Of a stretch of 64,000 nucleotides of DNA, positions 8,994-17,086 are shown one piece after another. The notes beneath the pieces were generated by a model. The model did no database searches, was not told the DNA's origin, and was given only the letters and a program-made list of their open reading frames with translations. Made by a program: the position numbers and the translations under genes. The stretch covers positions 3,968,001 to 4,032,000 of the forward strand of contig NZ_AP024237.1 of NCBI RefSeq assembly GCF_016592155.1, written 5' to 3'. Each line of letters begins with the position of its first letter. Position 1 is the first letter of the stretch. This DNA comes from Mycobacterium heckeshornense (GTDB lineage: Bacteria; Actinomycetota; Actinomycetes; Mycobacteriales; Mycobacteriaceae).

Positions 8994-11006
8994 ATGCGAT
9001 ATGTCGTTACCGGCGGTACCGGGTTTATCGGGCGGCGGGTGGTGTCACGACTGCTGGACACCCGGCCGGACGCCGAGGTGTGGGTGCTGGTGCGCCGCCC
9101 GTCACTGAGCCGCTTCGAACACCTGGCCGCCGACTGGGGTGAGCGGGCAAAACCCCTCGTCGGCGACCTGATTGCGGCCAACCTGGACCTGACGGACCGC
9201 GCCGTGGCCGAGCTGGGAAACGTCGACCATGTGGTGCACTGCGCTGCCGTCTATGACATCAGCGCCGACGAGCCCGCGCAGCGGGCCGCCAATGTCGAGG
9301 GCACCCGGGCCGTGACCGAGCTGGCGCGCCGGCTCGACGCAACCTTGCATCACGTGTCGTCGATCGCGGTGGCCGGCGAGTTCCCTGGCGAGTACACCGA
9401 AGCCGATTTCGACGTCGGTCAGCGGCTGCCGACGCCCTATCACCAGACCAAGTTCGAGGCTGAGCTGCTGGTCCGCTCGACGAAGGGGCTGCGTTACCGC
9501 GTGTACCGCCCGGCGGTGGTGGTCGGCGACTCACGCACCGGGGAGATGGACAAGATCGACGGCCCCTACTATTTCTTTCCGGCGCTGGCGAAGCTTGCGG
9601 TGTTGCCGCGGTTTACCCCGATCATGTTGCCGGACACCGGGCGCACCAACATCGTGCCGGTCGACTACGTCGCCAACGCGCTGGTGGAATTAATGCACGC
9701 CGAGGGCCGCGACGGGCAGACATTCCATCTGACCGCACCGAAAACCGTTGGACTGCACGGGATTTACCGCGGCGTTGCCGAGGCGGCCGGGTTGCCGCCG
9801 CTGCGCGGGTCGCTGCCGCGCTCCGTCGCCACCCCGGTGCTCAAGGCCCGTGGTCGCGCCAAGGTGGTGCGCAACATGATGGCAGCGCAGTTGGGTATTC
9901 CCGCCGAGGTCCTCGACGTCGTCGACCTGAAACCCACCTTCATCTCCGACGAGACACGGAAGGTGTTGCGCGACAGCGGTATCGAAGTGCCCGAGTTTGC
10001 GACATACGCGCCTAAGCTGTGGCGGTACTGGGCTGAGCATCTCGACCCGGACCGGGCCCGTCGAGGCGACCCGGACGGACCGCTGGTGGGCCGGCACGTC
10101 ATCATCACCGGGGCGTCCAGCGGGATCGGCCGGGCCTCGGCGATCGCGGTGGCGGCACGGGGTGCGACGGTGTTCGCGCTGGCCCGCAACGCCGAGGCGC
10201 TCGACGAGCTGGTCGCCGAGATCCGCGCGGCCGGAGGCCAAGCGTACGCCTTCACCTGCGATGTCACCGATGCCGCGTCGGTGGAGCACACCGTCAAGGA
10301 CATCTTGGGCCGCTTCGACCACGTCGACTACCTGGTCAACAACGCCGGCCGGTCGATCCGCCGCTCGGTGGTCAACGCATGCGACCGGATGCACGACTAC
10401 GAGCGGATGATGGCGGTCAACTACTTCGGCGCGGTGCGGATGGTGTTGGCGCTGCTGCCGCACTGGCGCGAACGCCGGTTCGGCCACGTCGTCAACGTCT
10501 CCAGCGGAGGTGTGCAGGCCCGCAGTCCCAAGTACAGCGCCTACCTGCCGAGCAAGGCCGCGCTGGACGCCTTTTCGGAGGTGGTCGCTTCCGAGACGCT
10601 GTCAGACCACATCACGTTCACCAACATCCACATGCCGCTGGTGGCCACGCCGATGATCGTGCCGTCGCGGCGGCTCAATCCGGTGCCGCCGATCAGCGCC
10701 GAGCACGCGGCGGCGATGGTGGTGCGGGCACTGATCGAGAAGCCGGCCCGTATCGACACCCCGCTGGGCACGCTCGCCGAGACCGGCCACTACTTCGCGC
10801 CGAAGCTGTCGCGGCGAGTCCTGCATCAGCTCTATCTCGGCTACCCGGATTCGCCGGCGGCGCTTGGGCTGGCACCGCCCGAACCGGTTGCAAGGCAAGA
10901 GTCCTCGCGTCGTCGACCCAAGCGGCCGGTCCGAGCTGTCACCCGCATGCGGGCACCTCGACCGCTCAAGCGGGCGGTCCGGCTGGTGCCGGGGTTGCAC
11001 TGGTAG
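8994..11006 (+). CDS. acrA1: Two-domain acyl-CoA reductase AcrA1
   Basis: A 670-residue fusion of two Rossmann reductases, like recalled M. tuberculosis AcrA1 (Rv3391, 650 residues). Residues 1 to about 350 are an extended SDR/NAD-epimerase-like domain resembling fatty acyl reductases, with TGGTGFIG at the N-terminus and a YHQTK active site. Residues from about 365 to 620 are a classical SDR with TGASSGIG, NNAG and YLPSK, similar to Acinetobacter Acr1, which reduces fatty acyl-CoA to aldehyde. The tail is basic. The two domains could carry out successive reductions of acyl-CoA to aldehyde and alcohol; that is inference. The ATG follows a -10-like TAGCTC closely, so the message may be leaderless. 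Confidence 0.9.
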   Translation: MRYVVTGGTGFIGRRVVSRLLDTRPDAEVWVLVRRPSLSRFEHLAADWGERAKPLVGDLIAANLDLTDRAVAELGNVDHVVHCAAVYDISADEPAQRAANVEGTRAVTELARRLDATLHHVSSIAVAGEFPGEYTEADFDVGQRLPTPYHQTKFEAELLVRSTKGLRYRVYRPAVVVGDSRTGEMDKIDGPYYFFPALAKLAVLPRFTPIMLPDTGRTNIVPVDYVANALVELMHAEGRDGQTFHLTAPKTVGLHGIYRGVAEAAGLPPLRGSLPRSVATPVLKARGRAKVVRNMMAAQLGIPAEVLDVVDLKPTFISDETRKVLRDSGIEVPEFATYAPKLWRYWAEHLDPDRARRGDPDGPLVGRHVIITGASSGIGRASAIAVAARGATVFALARNAEALDELVAEIRAAGGQAYAFTCDVTDAASVEHTVKDILGRFDHVDYLVNNAGRSIRRSVVNACDRMHDYERMMAVNYFGAVRMVLALLPHWRERRFGHVVNVSSGGVQARSPKYSAYLPSKAALDAFSEVVASETLSDHITFTNIHMPLVATPMIVPSRRLNPVPPISAEHAAAMVVRALIEKPARIDTPLGTLAETGHYFAPKLSRRVLHQLYLGYPDSPAALGLAPPEPVARQESSRRRPKRPVRAVTRMRAPRPLKRAVRLVPGLHW

Positions 11007-11100
11007 TGACCGGCATCGGTCGTCTGCGCCGCACCCGCGCTGGATGACGTGCTGAGCATCACCCCTGCTCCGGCCTGGTCGGCCCCGGGGTATCGTTGCC

Positions 11101-12132
11101 GTGATGAACGCAGTGTCACCGGTTTTCGCCGACGTCGACACCGGCGTGGACGACGCGATCGCGCTGGTCTATCTGCTGGCCAGCCCGGACGCCGAACTGG
11201 TCGGCATTGCCTCGACAGGAGGAAACGTTGGGGTAGACCAGGTTTGCCTCAACAACCTCGGTCTGCTCGAGCTGTGCCGAGCCGACGACGTGCCGGTGTC
11301 CAAGGGTGCCGGCCAGCCGCTGGGTTCTCCGTTGAGTAAGCCGGGAAAAGCTCACGGCCCCAATGGCTTAGGGTACGCCGAGTTGCCCCCTGGCGATCGC
11401 CGGCTCACGGACTACGACGCCGCGACGGCGTGGGTCCGGGCCGCGCGGGCCCACGCCGGAGAGCTGATCGGCGTGGCCACCGGGCCGCTGACCAACCTGG
11501 CGCTGGCCCTGCGCGCCGAGCCGGCACTGCCGAGGCTGCTGCGCCGGCTGGTGATCATGGGCGGCGCCTACGACTACCGCGGCAACACCAATCCGGTGGC
11601 CGAGTGGAACATCAAGGTGGACCCCGAGGCCGCGGCCGAGGTCTTCGCTGGCTGGTGCGTTGAGCCGCAGCAACTTCCGATCCTGTGCGGATTGGACTTG
11701 ACCCGGCATATCGTGATGACGCCCGAGACCTTGGCCAGGCTGGCGGCCGCCGCGGACTCGACGACCACGGCAATGAGTCCTGACGACCGACGTGGCCTCC
11801 GTTCGTCGGCATCCAACCCGCTGATCCGGGTGATCGAAGACGCGATGCGGTTCTACTTCGAGGCCCACGTAGACCAGGGCCACGGCTATGTGGCGCACCT
11901 GCACGATCCGCTGGCGGCCGCGGTCGCGCTGGACCCCGGCTTGATACGGACACAGCCGGCCACGGTCGACGTCGAGTTGACCGGAACACTGACCCGCGGT
12001 ATGACGGTGACCGACTGGTCGGGTAGCTGGGGCCGAAAACCTAACGCACTCATCGGTATTGGTGTCGATCCGACGAAGTTCTTCGACCGGTTCATCGACC
12101 GGGTGAGTCTGTTCGCACGACAGCTCGGCTGA
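11101..12132 (+). CDS. iunH: Inosine-uridine preferring nucleoside hydrolase IunH
   Basis: A 343-residue nucleoside hydrolase that cleaves the N-glycosidic bond of ribonucleosides for purine and pyrimidine salvage. The N-terminal Ca-binding acidic motif is present as DVDTGVDDA (canonical DTDPGxDDA, here one Pro is missing). The central MGGAYDYRGNTNPVAEWNI region forms the rest of the metal and ribose site. GTG 11101 is followed immediately by ATG 11104; either could initiate. It sits where Rv3393 sits, but directly after acrA1, because the cyclopropane synthase gene cmaA1 found between them in M. tuberculosis is absent. Confidence 0.92.
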   Translation: MMNAVSPVFADVDTGVDDAIALVYLLASPDAELVGIASTGGNVGVDQVCLNNLGLLELCRADDVPVSKGAGQPLGSPLSKPGKAHGPNGLGYAELPPGDRRLTDYDAATAWVRAARAHAGELIGVATGPLTNLALALRAEPALPRLLRRLVIMGGAYDYRGNTNPVAEWNIKVDPEAAAEVFAGWCVEPQQLPILCGLDLTRHIVMTPETLARLAAAADSTTTAMSPDDRRGLRSSASNPLIRVIEDAMRFYFEAHVDQGHGYVAHLHDPLAAAVALDPGLIRTQPATVDVELTGTLTRGMTVTDWSGSWGRKPNALIGIGVDPTKFFDRFIDRVSLFARQLG

Positions 12133-12134
12133 CG

Positions 12135-12191
12135 CCGAACGTGCACTGATGGCGGGATTTTCGCGATTTTCCGCCATGGCTACACGTTCGG
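12135..12191. terminator. Imperfect hairpin between convergent iunH and imuB
   Basis: Two 21-base arms (12135-12155 and 12171-12191) pair with about four mismatches around a 15-base loop rich in T. Each arm starts with CCGAACGTG and ends with ATGGCGG or the complement. It lies between two convergent stops and could act as a bidirectional terminator. It may instead be a dispersed palindrome common in mycobacteria. Confidence 0.6.
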
Positions 12192-12236
12192 TGCGACGGG
12201 ACCGGCCTTGAGCTGCGCCGTGGAATCTCGATCCGG

Positions 12237-13798
12237 CTATTCGTAGATTCCTTCCAGGTACCAACGCCTTTGGCGGTAGCACAGCAGCAGCGCGCGCTCA
12301 CTCTCCAACAGCACCTGGGCACGGGCGGTGCGGCCCCGGGTCTGCTCTGGATCCCACCACCGCTCGTCGACGGGCCAGGGTCCGGCCCACCACCGCAGCC
12401 TGTCGTCACGACCGTGAGCGGTCAACCGTGCCGGATCAGCCGAGAACAGCCCCCGGCTGGTCACCCGCACCGGATTTCCCTGGGCGTCAAGCAGTTCCAC
12501 CGGATCGTCGAGCAGCACCGTCGGCGACGGCTCGGGCAGCTGACCGGGCCATGGCCGGCGTGGGTCGGCCCGGGCCACCGGCTCGTCGCCCAGCGGTGTC
12601 AGCGTGATGCGTTCGGCGGGCCCGCGACCCCCGGACAGCACCGGCACCTGCACCGCCTCCGGGCCGAGCAGGCCCTGCACCCGCACCAGGGGCCCGGCGC
12701 GCCCGCATCCTGTCTTCCTCACCGAGACCGCCCCATAACGGCAACTGCAGCGCCTCGGCGGACACCACCTCGATTGGCCGCAGCCGCAGCAGCGTCACCG
12801 GCGCGGTCGGCCGCTCGCCGGCGGTCCGGTTGTTCAGCCACCCGTCAAGCTGCCAGCGCACCCGATCGGCGGTGGCATCGTCGGTCAGCGGCTCGGCACA
12901 CCGCCACACCCGTTGCAGCTCTTCGCCGTTGGTGGTGACGGCATGGATGGCCAGCCGGGTGCAGCCCATCCCGGCAGCCATCAACGTCTGGTGCAGTGTG
13001 GCGGCCAGCGAGCGCCCGGCGAATGCCGCGGCATCGACCCGCTCGATCGGCGGATCGCAGTGCAGCACGGCGTCGAGGTCCGGGGGGCGGTTCACGCCCG
13101 CACGGAGCGCGCTCCGGCTCTCCGCGGGCGAATCGGTGCGCGGCCACCGCGTCGGCGCCGAACCGGGATGCCACGTCGGTACGCGGCAGCGCGGCGAACT
13201 GCCCGATGGTGCGAATTCCCATCCGCCACAACAGGTCCACCAGTTCTTCGCGGCCCGGGCCGGACAGACTGGGCTCGGTGGCCAGTTGACGGATCGACAG
13301 CGCCGACAAAAACCGCGCGTCTTGTCCCGGCTCCACGATCCGGCCCGCCCGCGCGGCGAAGACCGCGGTGGACAACTGGTCGGCGACGCCGACCTGACAC
13401 TCGGCGCCGGCCGCGGCCACCGCGTCGGTCAACCGCTCGGCCGCCTGCTGCTCGGAACCGAAATAGCGGGCCGCCCCGCGCACCGATAACACCACCAACC
13501 CAGGCCGCAGCACCTCGGCGCCGGGCACCAGATCGTCCACCGCCGCGATCACCCGCTCGAACAAGCGGGCATCGCGGTCGGTGTCCGCGGTTACCACGTG
13601 TAGTTGCGGGCAGCGGGCCGCCGCCTCCCGCCGCCGCAGGCCGCGCACCACCCCCGCCGACCGGGCCGCCGACGAGCAGGCGATCACCCGGTTGGCCAGG
13701 GCGACCGCGACCGGGGCCGTCGCGGGTAGGCCTGCGGCCGCCGCCGCGGCGACCGCAGGCCAGTCCATGCACCAGATCGCCAGCACCCGGGAGGACAC
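12237..13798 (-). pseudogene. imuB: imuB, Y-family polymerase-like mutasome hub, with two +1 frameshifts
   Basis: Translation from ATG 13798 gives a good ImuB N-terminus (CMDWPAVAAA, GVADQLSTAVFAARAG) until about 13083. There a run of six C on the coding strand shifts the frame; removing one C restores REPPPDLDAVLH. The second segment includes the beta-clamp motif QLPLWG (12747-12730). It runs to about 12695, where a GGGCCCC run shifts the frame again; removing one C joins it to the C-terminal segment ending YLEGIYE at 12237. Corrected, the product is about 519 residues, as expected for ImuB (Rv3394c, about 527). Both shifts are extra C in C runs, so sequencing error is as likely as real inactivation. 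ImuB normally links DnaE2 and ImuA' to the clamp. Confidence 0.9.
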
Positions 13799-13807
13799 CG
13801 GCCCGCC

Positions 13808-14446
13808 TCACCCCGTCCGCGCCCTGATCGCGCGGCCCCGGGTGTGCACGTCGAGCAGGACCCTGCTGATCCGTCCGAATCCGGGAGTGGCTGTGCCACA
13901 GGTGGTTTCGTAACCACAGACCCGGGCCTCCAGTCGCATCGACGCCCCGTGCCAATCGCCGTCGGTGACCAGCAGGGTGCAGTCTTTCTGACGGGCGCGG
14001 GCCGTCACCGCCCGTGCCCGGGTCAGCGGCACCGAGCGTCCAGCTAGGCCGAGGACAACCAGGTCCATCCCGTCCATGAGCACCGCGGCGATCTCCACCG
14101 GATCGGTCCCGGGATCGGGGATCACCGCGAGCCGGCTCAGGTCCGTCCCCATCTCCACCGCGGCCAGCAAACCGATGTCCGGCTGGCCCACGATCGCCGC
14201 GTTCCCGCCGGCAGCCGTCACCGCGGCCACCATGCCCAGCAGTAGCGACCGGGCTCCCGAGACCACCGCGACCGTTCCACGCGGCAGCGCGCCGGGCAGC
14301 GTCTCGGCCAGCAGCCGCGGGAGAGGAAGCGTGGTTTCCGACTCCGGCAGCAAGTCCCTCGACTCGCCCTTCCCAGACACCGCCGCCATCTGCCGACGCA
14401 GCAGTTTCAGCTGCTCAGCGCGGTCTTGAACTGCAACCGCTGTCAT
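13808..14446 (-). CDS. imuA': ImuA', SOS mutasome accessory factor
   Basis: A 212-residue RecA-like-fold protein matching recalled Rv3395c (about 204 residues). It begins [20 protein letters not shown], and a degenerate P-loop region ([12 protein letters not shown]) replaces the Walker motif. ImuA' has no catalytic role of its own known; it binds ImuB and is needed for DnaE2-dependent damage tolerance and induced mutagenesis. It heads an operon with imuB (9-base gap) and is preceded by an SOS box 18 bases upstream. Confidence 0.93.
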   Translation of the reverse strand: MTAVAVQDRAEQLKLLRRQMAAVSGKGESRDLLPESETTLPLPRLLAETLPGALPRGTVAVVSGARSLLLGMVAAVTAAGGNAAIVGQPDIGLLAAVEMGTDLSRLAVIPDPGTDPVEIAAVLMDGMDLVVLGLAGRSVPLTRARAVTARARQKDCTLLVTDGDWHGASMRLEARVCGYETTCGTATPGFGRISRVLLDVHTRGRAIRARTG

Positions 14447-14463
14447 AGGTAACTCACCGGTTC

Positions 14464-14479
14464 TCGAATATATGTTCGA
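14464..14479 (-). promoter_or_regulatory. LexA-binding SOS box of imuA'-imuB
   Basis: TCGAAT-ATAT-GTTCGA matches the mycobacterial SOS consensus at all but one half-site position (T for C at position 6). It lies 18 bases before the imuA' ATG and puts the operon under the same LexA control as dnaE2. Confidence 0.88.
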
Positions 14480-14641
14480 TCATCCGTGAGTCAACACCTG
14501 CCCACCGACAACCGTCAAGCAACAAAAGGGGCCGCTTTATGCCATCGATACAGGTGAGGCAAATGGTGTTGCGGTGGGCCGGCACGGCGCGCGGATTCGC
14601 CCGGGGCTGAAGCCAACTGGTTGGGTATCGCTCAAAGCCCG

Positions 14642-16198
14642 CTACTCCCATTCGATGGTGGCCGGCGGCTTGCTGGTGATGTCCAGCACCACGCGATTGA
14701 CCTCGGCGACCTCGTTGGTGATCCGGGTGGAGATGCGCTCCAGCACGTCGTAGGGCACCCGGGTCCAGTCGGCGGTCATGGCGTCCTCGCTCGACACCGG
14801 GCGCAACACGATCGGGTGCCCGTAGGTCCGGTCATCGCCCTGCACCCCAACCGAGCGGATGTCGGCCAGCAGCACCACCGGGCACTGCCAGATCTGGCTG
14901 TCCAGACCCGCCGCAGAGAGCTCCTCACGCGCGATCGCATCAGCACGCCGCAGGATGTCCAGCCGCGCCGCCGTAACCTCACCGACGATCCGAACCGCCA
15001 GACCCGGACCCGGAAAAGGTTGGCGCGAAACGATTTCCTCCGGCAACCCCAGCTCCCGGCCCACCGCGCGCACCTCGTCTTTGAACAGCAGCCGCAGCGG
15101 TTCGACAAGCTTGAACTTCAAGTCGCCGGGCAGCCCGCCGACGTTGTGATGGCTTTTGATGTTCGCCGTGCCGCTGCCGCCACCGGACTCCACCACGTCC
15201 GGATACAGAGTGCCCTGCACCAAGAACTCGACCTCGGTATCACGGGATACCACGTCTCGCACCGCGCCCTCGAAGGCCCGGATGAATTGCCGGCCGATGA
15301 TCTTGCGCTTCCCCTCGGGGCTGGTCACCCCGGTCAGCGCCGCAAGGAAGGTCGCCGCCGCGTCGACGGTGACGAGGTTGGCGCCGGTGGCGGCGACAAA
15401 ATCGCGTTGCACCTGTGCGCGTTCTCCGGCGCGCAGCAGCCCATGGTCGACGAACACGCAGGTCAGCCGGTCACCGATAGCGCGCTGCACCAGTGCGGCG
15501 GCCACGGCCGAATCCACCCCGCCGGACAGGCCGCAGATCGCATGCCCCGTACCGATCTGGCCCCGCACCTGTTCGACGAGCGTGTCAGCGATGTTGGCGG
15601 GCGTCCAGTCCGCGCCGATGCCGGCGAACTCGTGCAGAAACCGGCTAAGTACCTGCTGCCCATGCGGGCTGTGCATCACCTCGGGGTGGTATTGCACCCC
15701 GGCAAGGCGTCGGGCGCGGTCCTCGAACGCGGCCACCGGAGAACCCACGCTGGTGGCCACCACCGCGAATCCCTGGGGTGCTGCGATGACGGAATCACCG
15801 TGGCTCATCCACACGGGCTGGGTGGCGGGCAAGTCGGCATGGAGATCGCCGCCGGTGACGGTCAGCTCGGTGCGGCCGTACTCACTGGTGCCGGTACGCG
15901 CGACGGTCCCGCCGAGGGTCTGCGCCATGGCCTGAAAGCCGTAGCAGATACCGAACACCGGGACGTTCAGGTCAAAAAGCGCCGGGTCGAGCCGCGGGGC
16001 GCGCTCGGCGTAGACGCTGGCCGGTCCGCCGGAGAGCACGATCGCCTGGGGGTCGCGCGCCTTGATTTCTGCGACTGTCGTGGTGTGCGGGATGACCTCG
16101 GAGAACACGTGCGCTTCGCGCACCCGTCGGGCGATCAACTGGGCATACTGCGCACCGAAGTCGACCACCAGCACGGGCCGAGATGATGCGGATTCCAC
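14642..16198 (-). CDS. guaA: GMP synthase (glutamine-hydrolysing)
   Basis: A 518-residue enzyme converting XMP to GMP with ATP and glutamine. The class I amidotransferase domain (about 1-200) has the nucleophile motif GICYGFQ and the His-Glu pair in GVQYHPEV. The ATP-pyrophosphatase domain begins at [13 protein letters not shown]. The C-terminal dimerisation domain ends KPPATIEWE as in all bacterial GuaA. It is complete and uninterrupted. Upstream (minus strand) is the divergent beta-phosphoglucomutase gene; the phyA-idsA1-Rv3399 segment present here in M. tuberculosis is absent. Confidence 0.98.
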   Translation of the reverse strand: MESASSRPVLVVDFGAQYAQLIARRVREAHVFSEVIPHTTTVAEIKARDPQAIVLSGGPASVYAERAPRLDPALFDLNVPVFGICYGFQAMAQTLGGTVARTGTSEYGRTELTVTGGDLHADLPATQPVWMSHGDSVIAAPQGFAVVATSVGSPVAAFEDRARRLAGVQYHPEVMHSPHGQQVLSRFLHEFAGIGADWTPANIADTLVEQVRGQIGTGHAICGLSGGVDSAVAAALVQRAIGDRLTCVFVDHGLLRAGERAQVQRDFVAATGANLVTVDAAATFLAALTGVTSPEGKRKIIGRQFIRAFEGAVRDVVSRDTEVEFLVQGTLYPDVVESGGGSGTANIKSHHNVGGLPGDLKFKLVEPLRLLFKDEVRAVGRELGLPEEIVSRQPFPGPGLAVRIVGEVTAARLDILRRADAIAREELSAAGLDSQIWQCPVVLLADIRSVGVQGDDRTYGHPIVLRPVSSEDAMTADWTRVPYDVLERISTRITNEVAEVNRVVLDITSKPPATIEWE

Positions 16199-16291
16199 CG
16201 GCTCAGTCTAGGTGCGACACGGGCACCCGACCGCGCCACAAGCATCGACTTGCACTCGTGCACGCGAAAGCGCCGCCTGGCGATGCATGGC

Positions 16292-17077
16292 ATGGTGAAG
16301 TGGTATCGCCGTGATTGCCCTCAGCCGGAAGCGAGGTGGCCTGTGCTGGGTCTGCCAGATACGGTGCACGCGTGTCTGTTCGACCTTGACGGTGTGCTGA
16401 CGGACACCGCCAGCGTGCACACCAAGGCCTGGAAGGCCATGTTCGACGACTATCTTCGCCAACGCGCCGACCGCACCGGCGAAAAGTTCGTGCCGTTCGA
16501 TCCCGCCGCGGACTACCGGCAATATGTCGACGGCAAGAAACGCGAAGACGGGGTCCGCTCGTTTCTGGCCAGCCGCGGTATCGAACTGCCCGAAGGCAGC
16601 CCGGACGATCCGCCCGACGCGGAAACCGTTTGCGGCCTGGGCAACCGTAAAAACGAAGTGTTTCAGCAGACGCTGCACAAAGACGGCGTCGAGGTGTTCG
16701 ACGGTTCCCAGCGCTATCTGGAGGCGGTCGCCGATGCCGGTCTGGCCGTGGCGGTGGTTTCCTCCAGCGCCAACACCCGAGACGTACTGAAGATCACCGG
16801 CCTCGACCGGTTCGTCCAGCAGGTCGTGGACGGCGTGACCTTGAAAGAGGAAAACCTCGCCGGAAAGCCGGCCCCGGACTCGTTCCTGCGCGCGGCCGAC
16901 CTGCTCGGGGTCGAACCCGGCGCGGCGGCGGTGTTCGAGGACGCCCTGTCCGGCGTGGCGGCGGGCCGGGCGGGAAACTTTGGCTATGTGGTGGGCATCG
17001 ACCGGCTGGGCCAGGCAGAGGACTTGCGCCGCAACGGCGCCGACATCGTCGTCACCGACCTCGCGGAACTGCTGTAG
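16292..17077 (+). CDS. Beta-phosphoglucomutase family HAD hydrolase
   Basis: A 261-residue HAD protein close to recalled Rv3400 (262 residues). It has the nucleophile motif FDLDGVLTD and the cap-1 fold with [15 protein letters not shown] is motif II, Lys lies in GKPAPDSF, and EDALSGV is motif IV. ATG 16292 (MVKWYRR) is chosen because it matches the family start; in-frame ATGs at 16250 and 16283 would add an unconserved tail. It lies 9 bases before a GH65 gene. The pair suggests that beta-glucose-1-phosphate released by a phosphorylase is isomerised to glucose-6-phosphate. Confidence 0.9.
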   Translation: MVKWYRRDCPQPEARWPVLGLPDTVHACLFDLDGVLTDTASVHTKAWKAMFDDYLRQRADRTGEKFVPFDPAADYRQYVDGKKREDGVRSFLASRGIELPEGSPDDPPDAETVCGLGNRKNEVFQQTLHKDGVEVFDGSQRYLEAVADAGLAVAVVSSSANTRDVLKITGLDRFVQQVVDGVTLKEENLAGKPAPDSFLRAADLLGVEPGAAAVFEDALSGVAAGRAGNFGYVVGIDRLGQAEDLRRNGADIVVTDLAELL

Positions 17078-17086
17078 GGAACGATC

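Noticed and set aside
14539..14610. 23-codon frame between imuA' and guaA
   Set aside because: Too short, no ribosome-binding site, no resemblance to a known small protein.
14621..16186. Long open frame antisense to guaA (about 520 codons)
   Set aside because: It mirrors guaA codons in GC-rich DNA, shows no domain, and is rich in His/Arg/Gly as shadow frames are.
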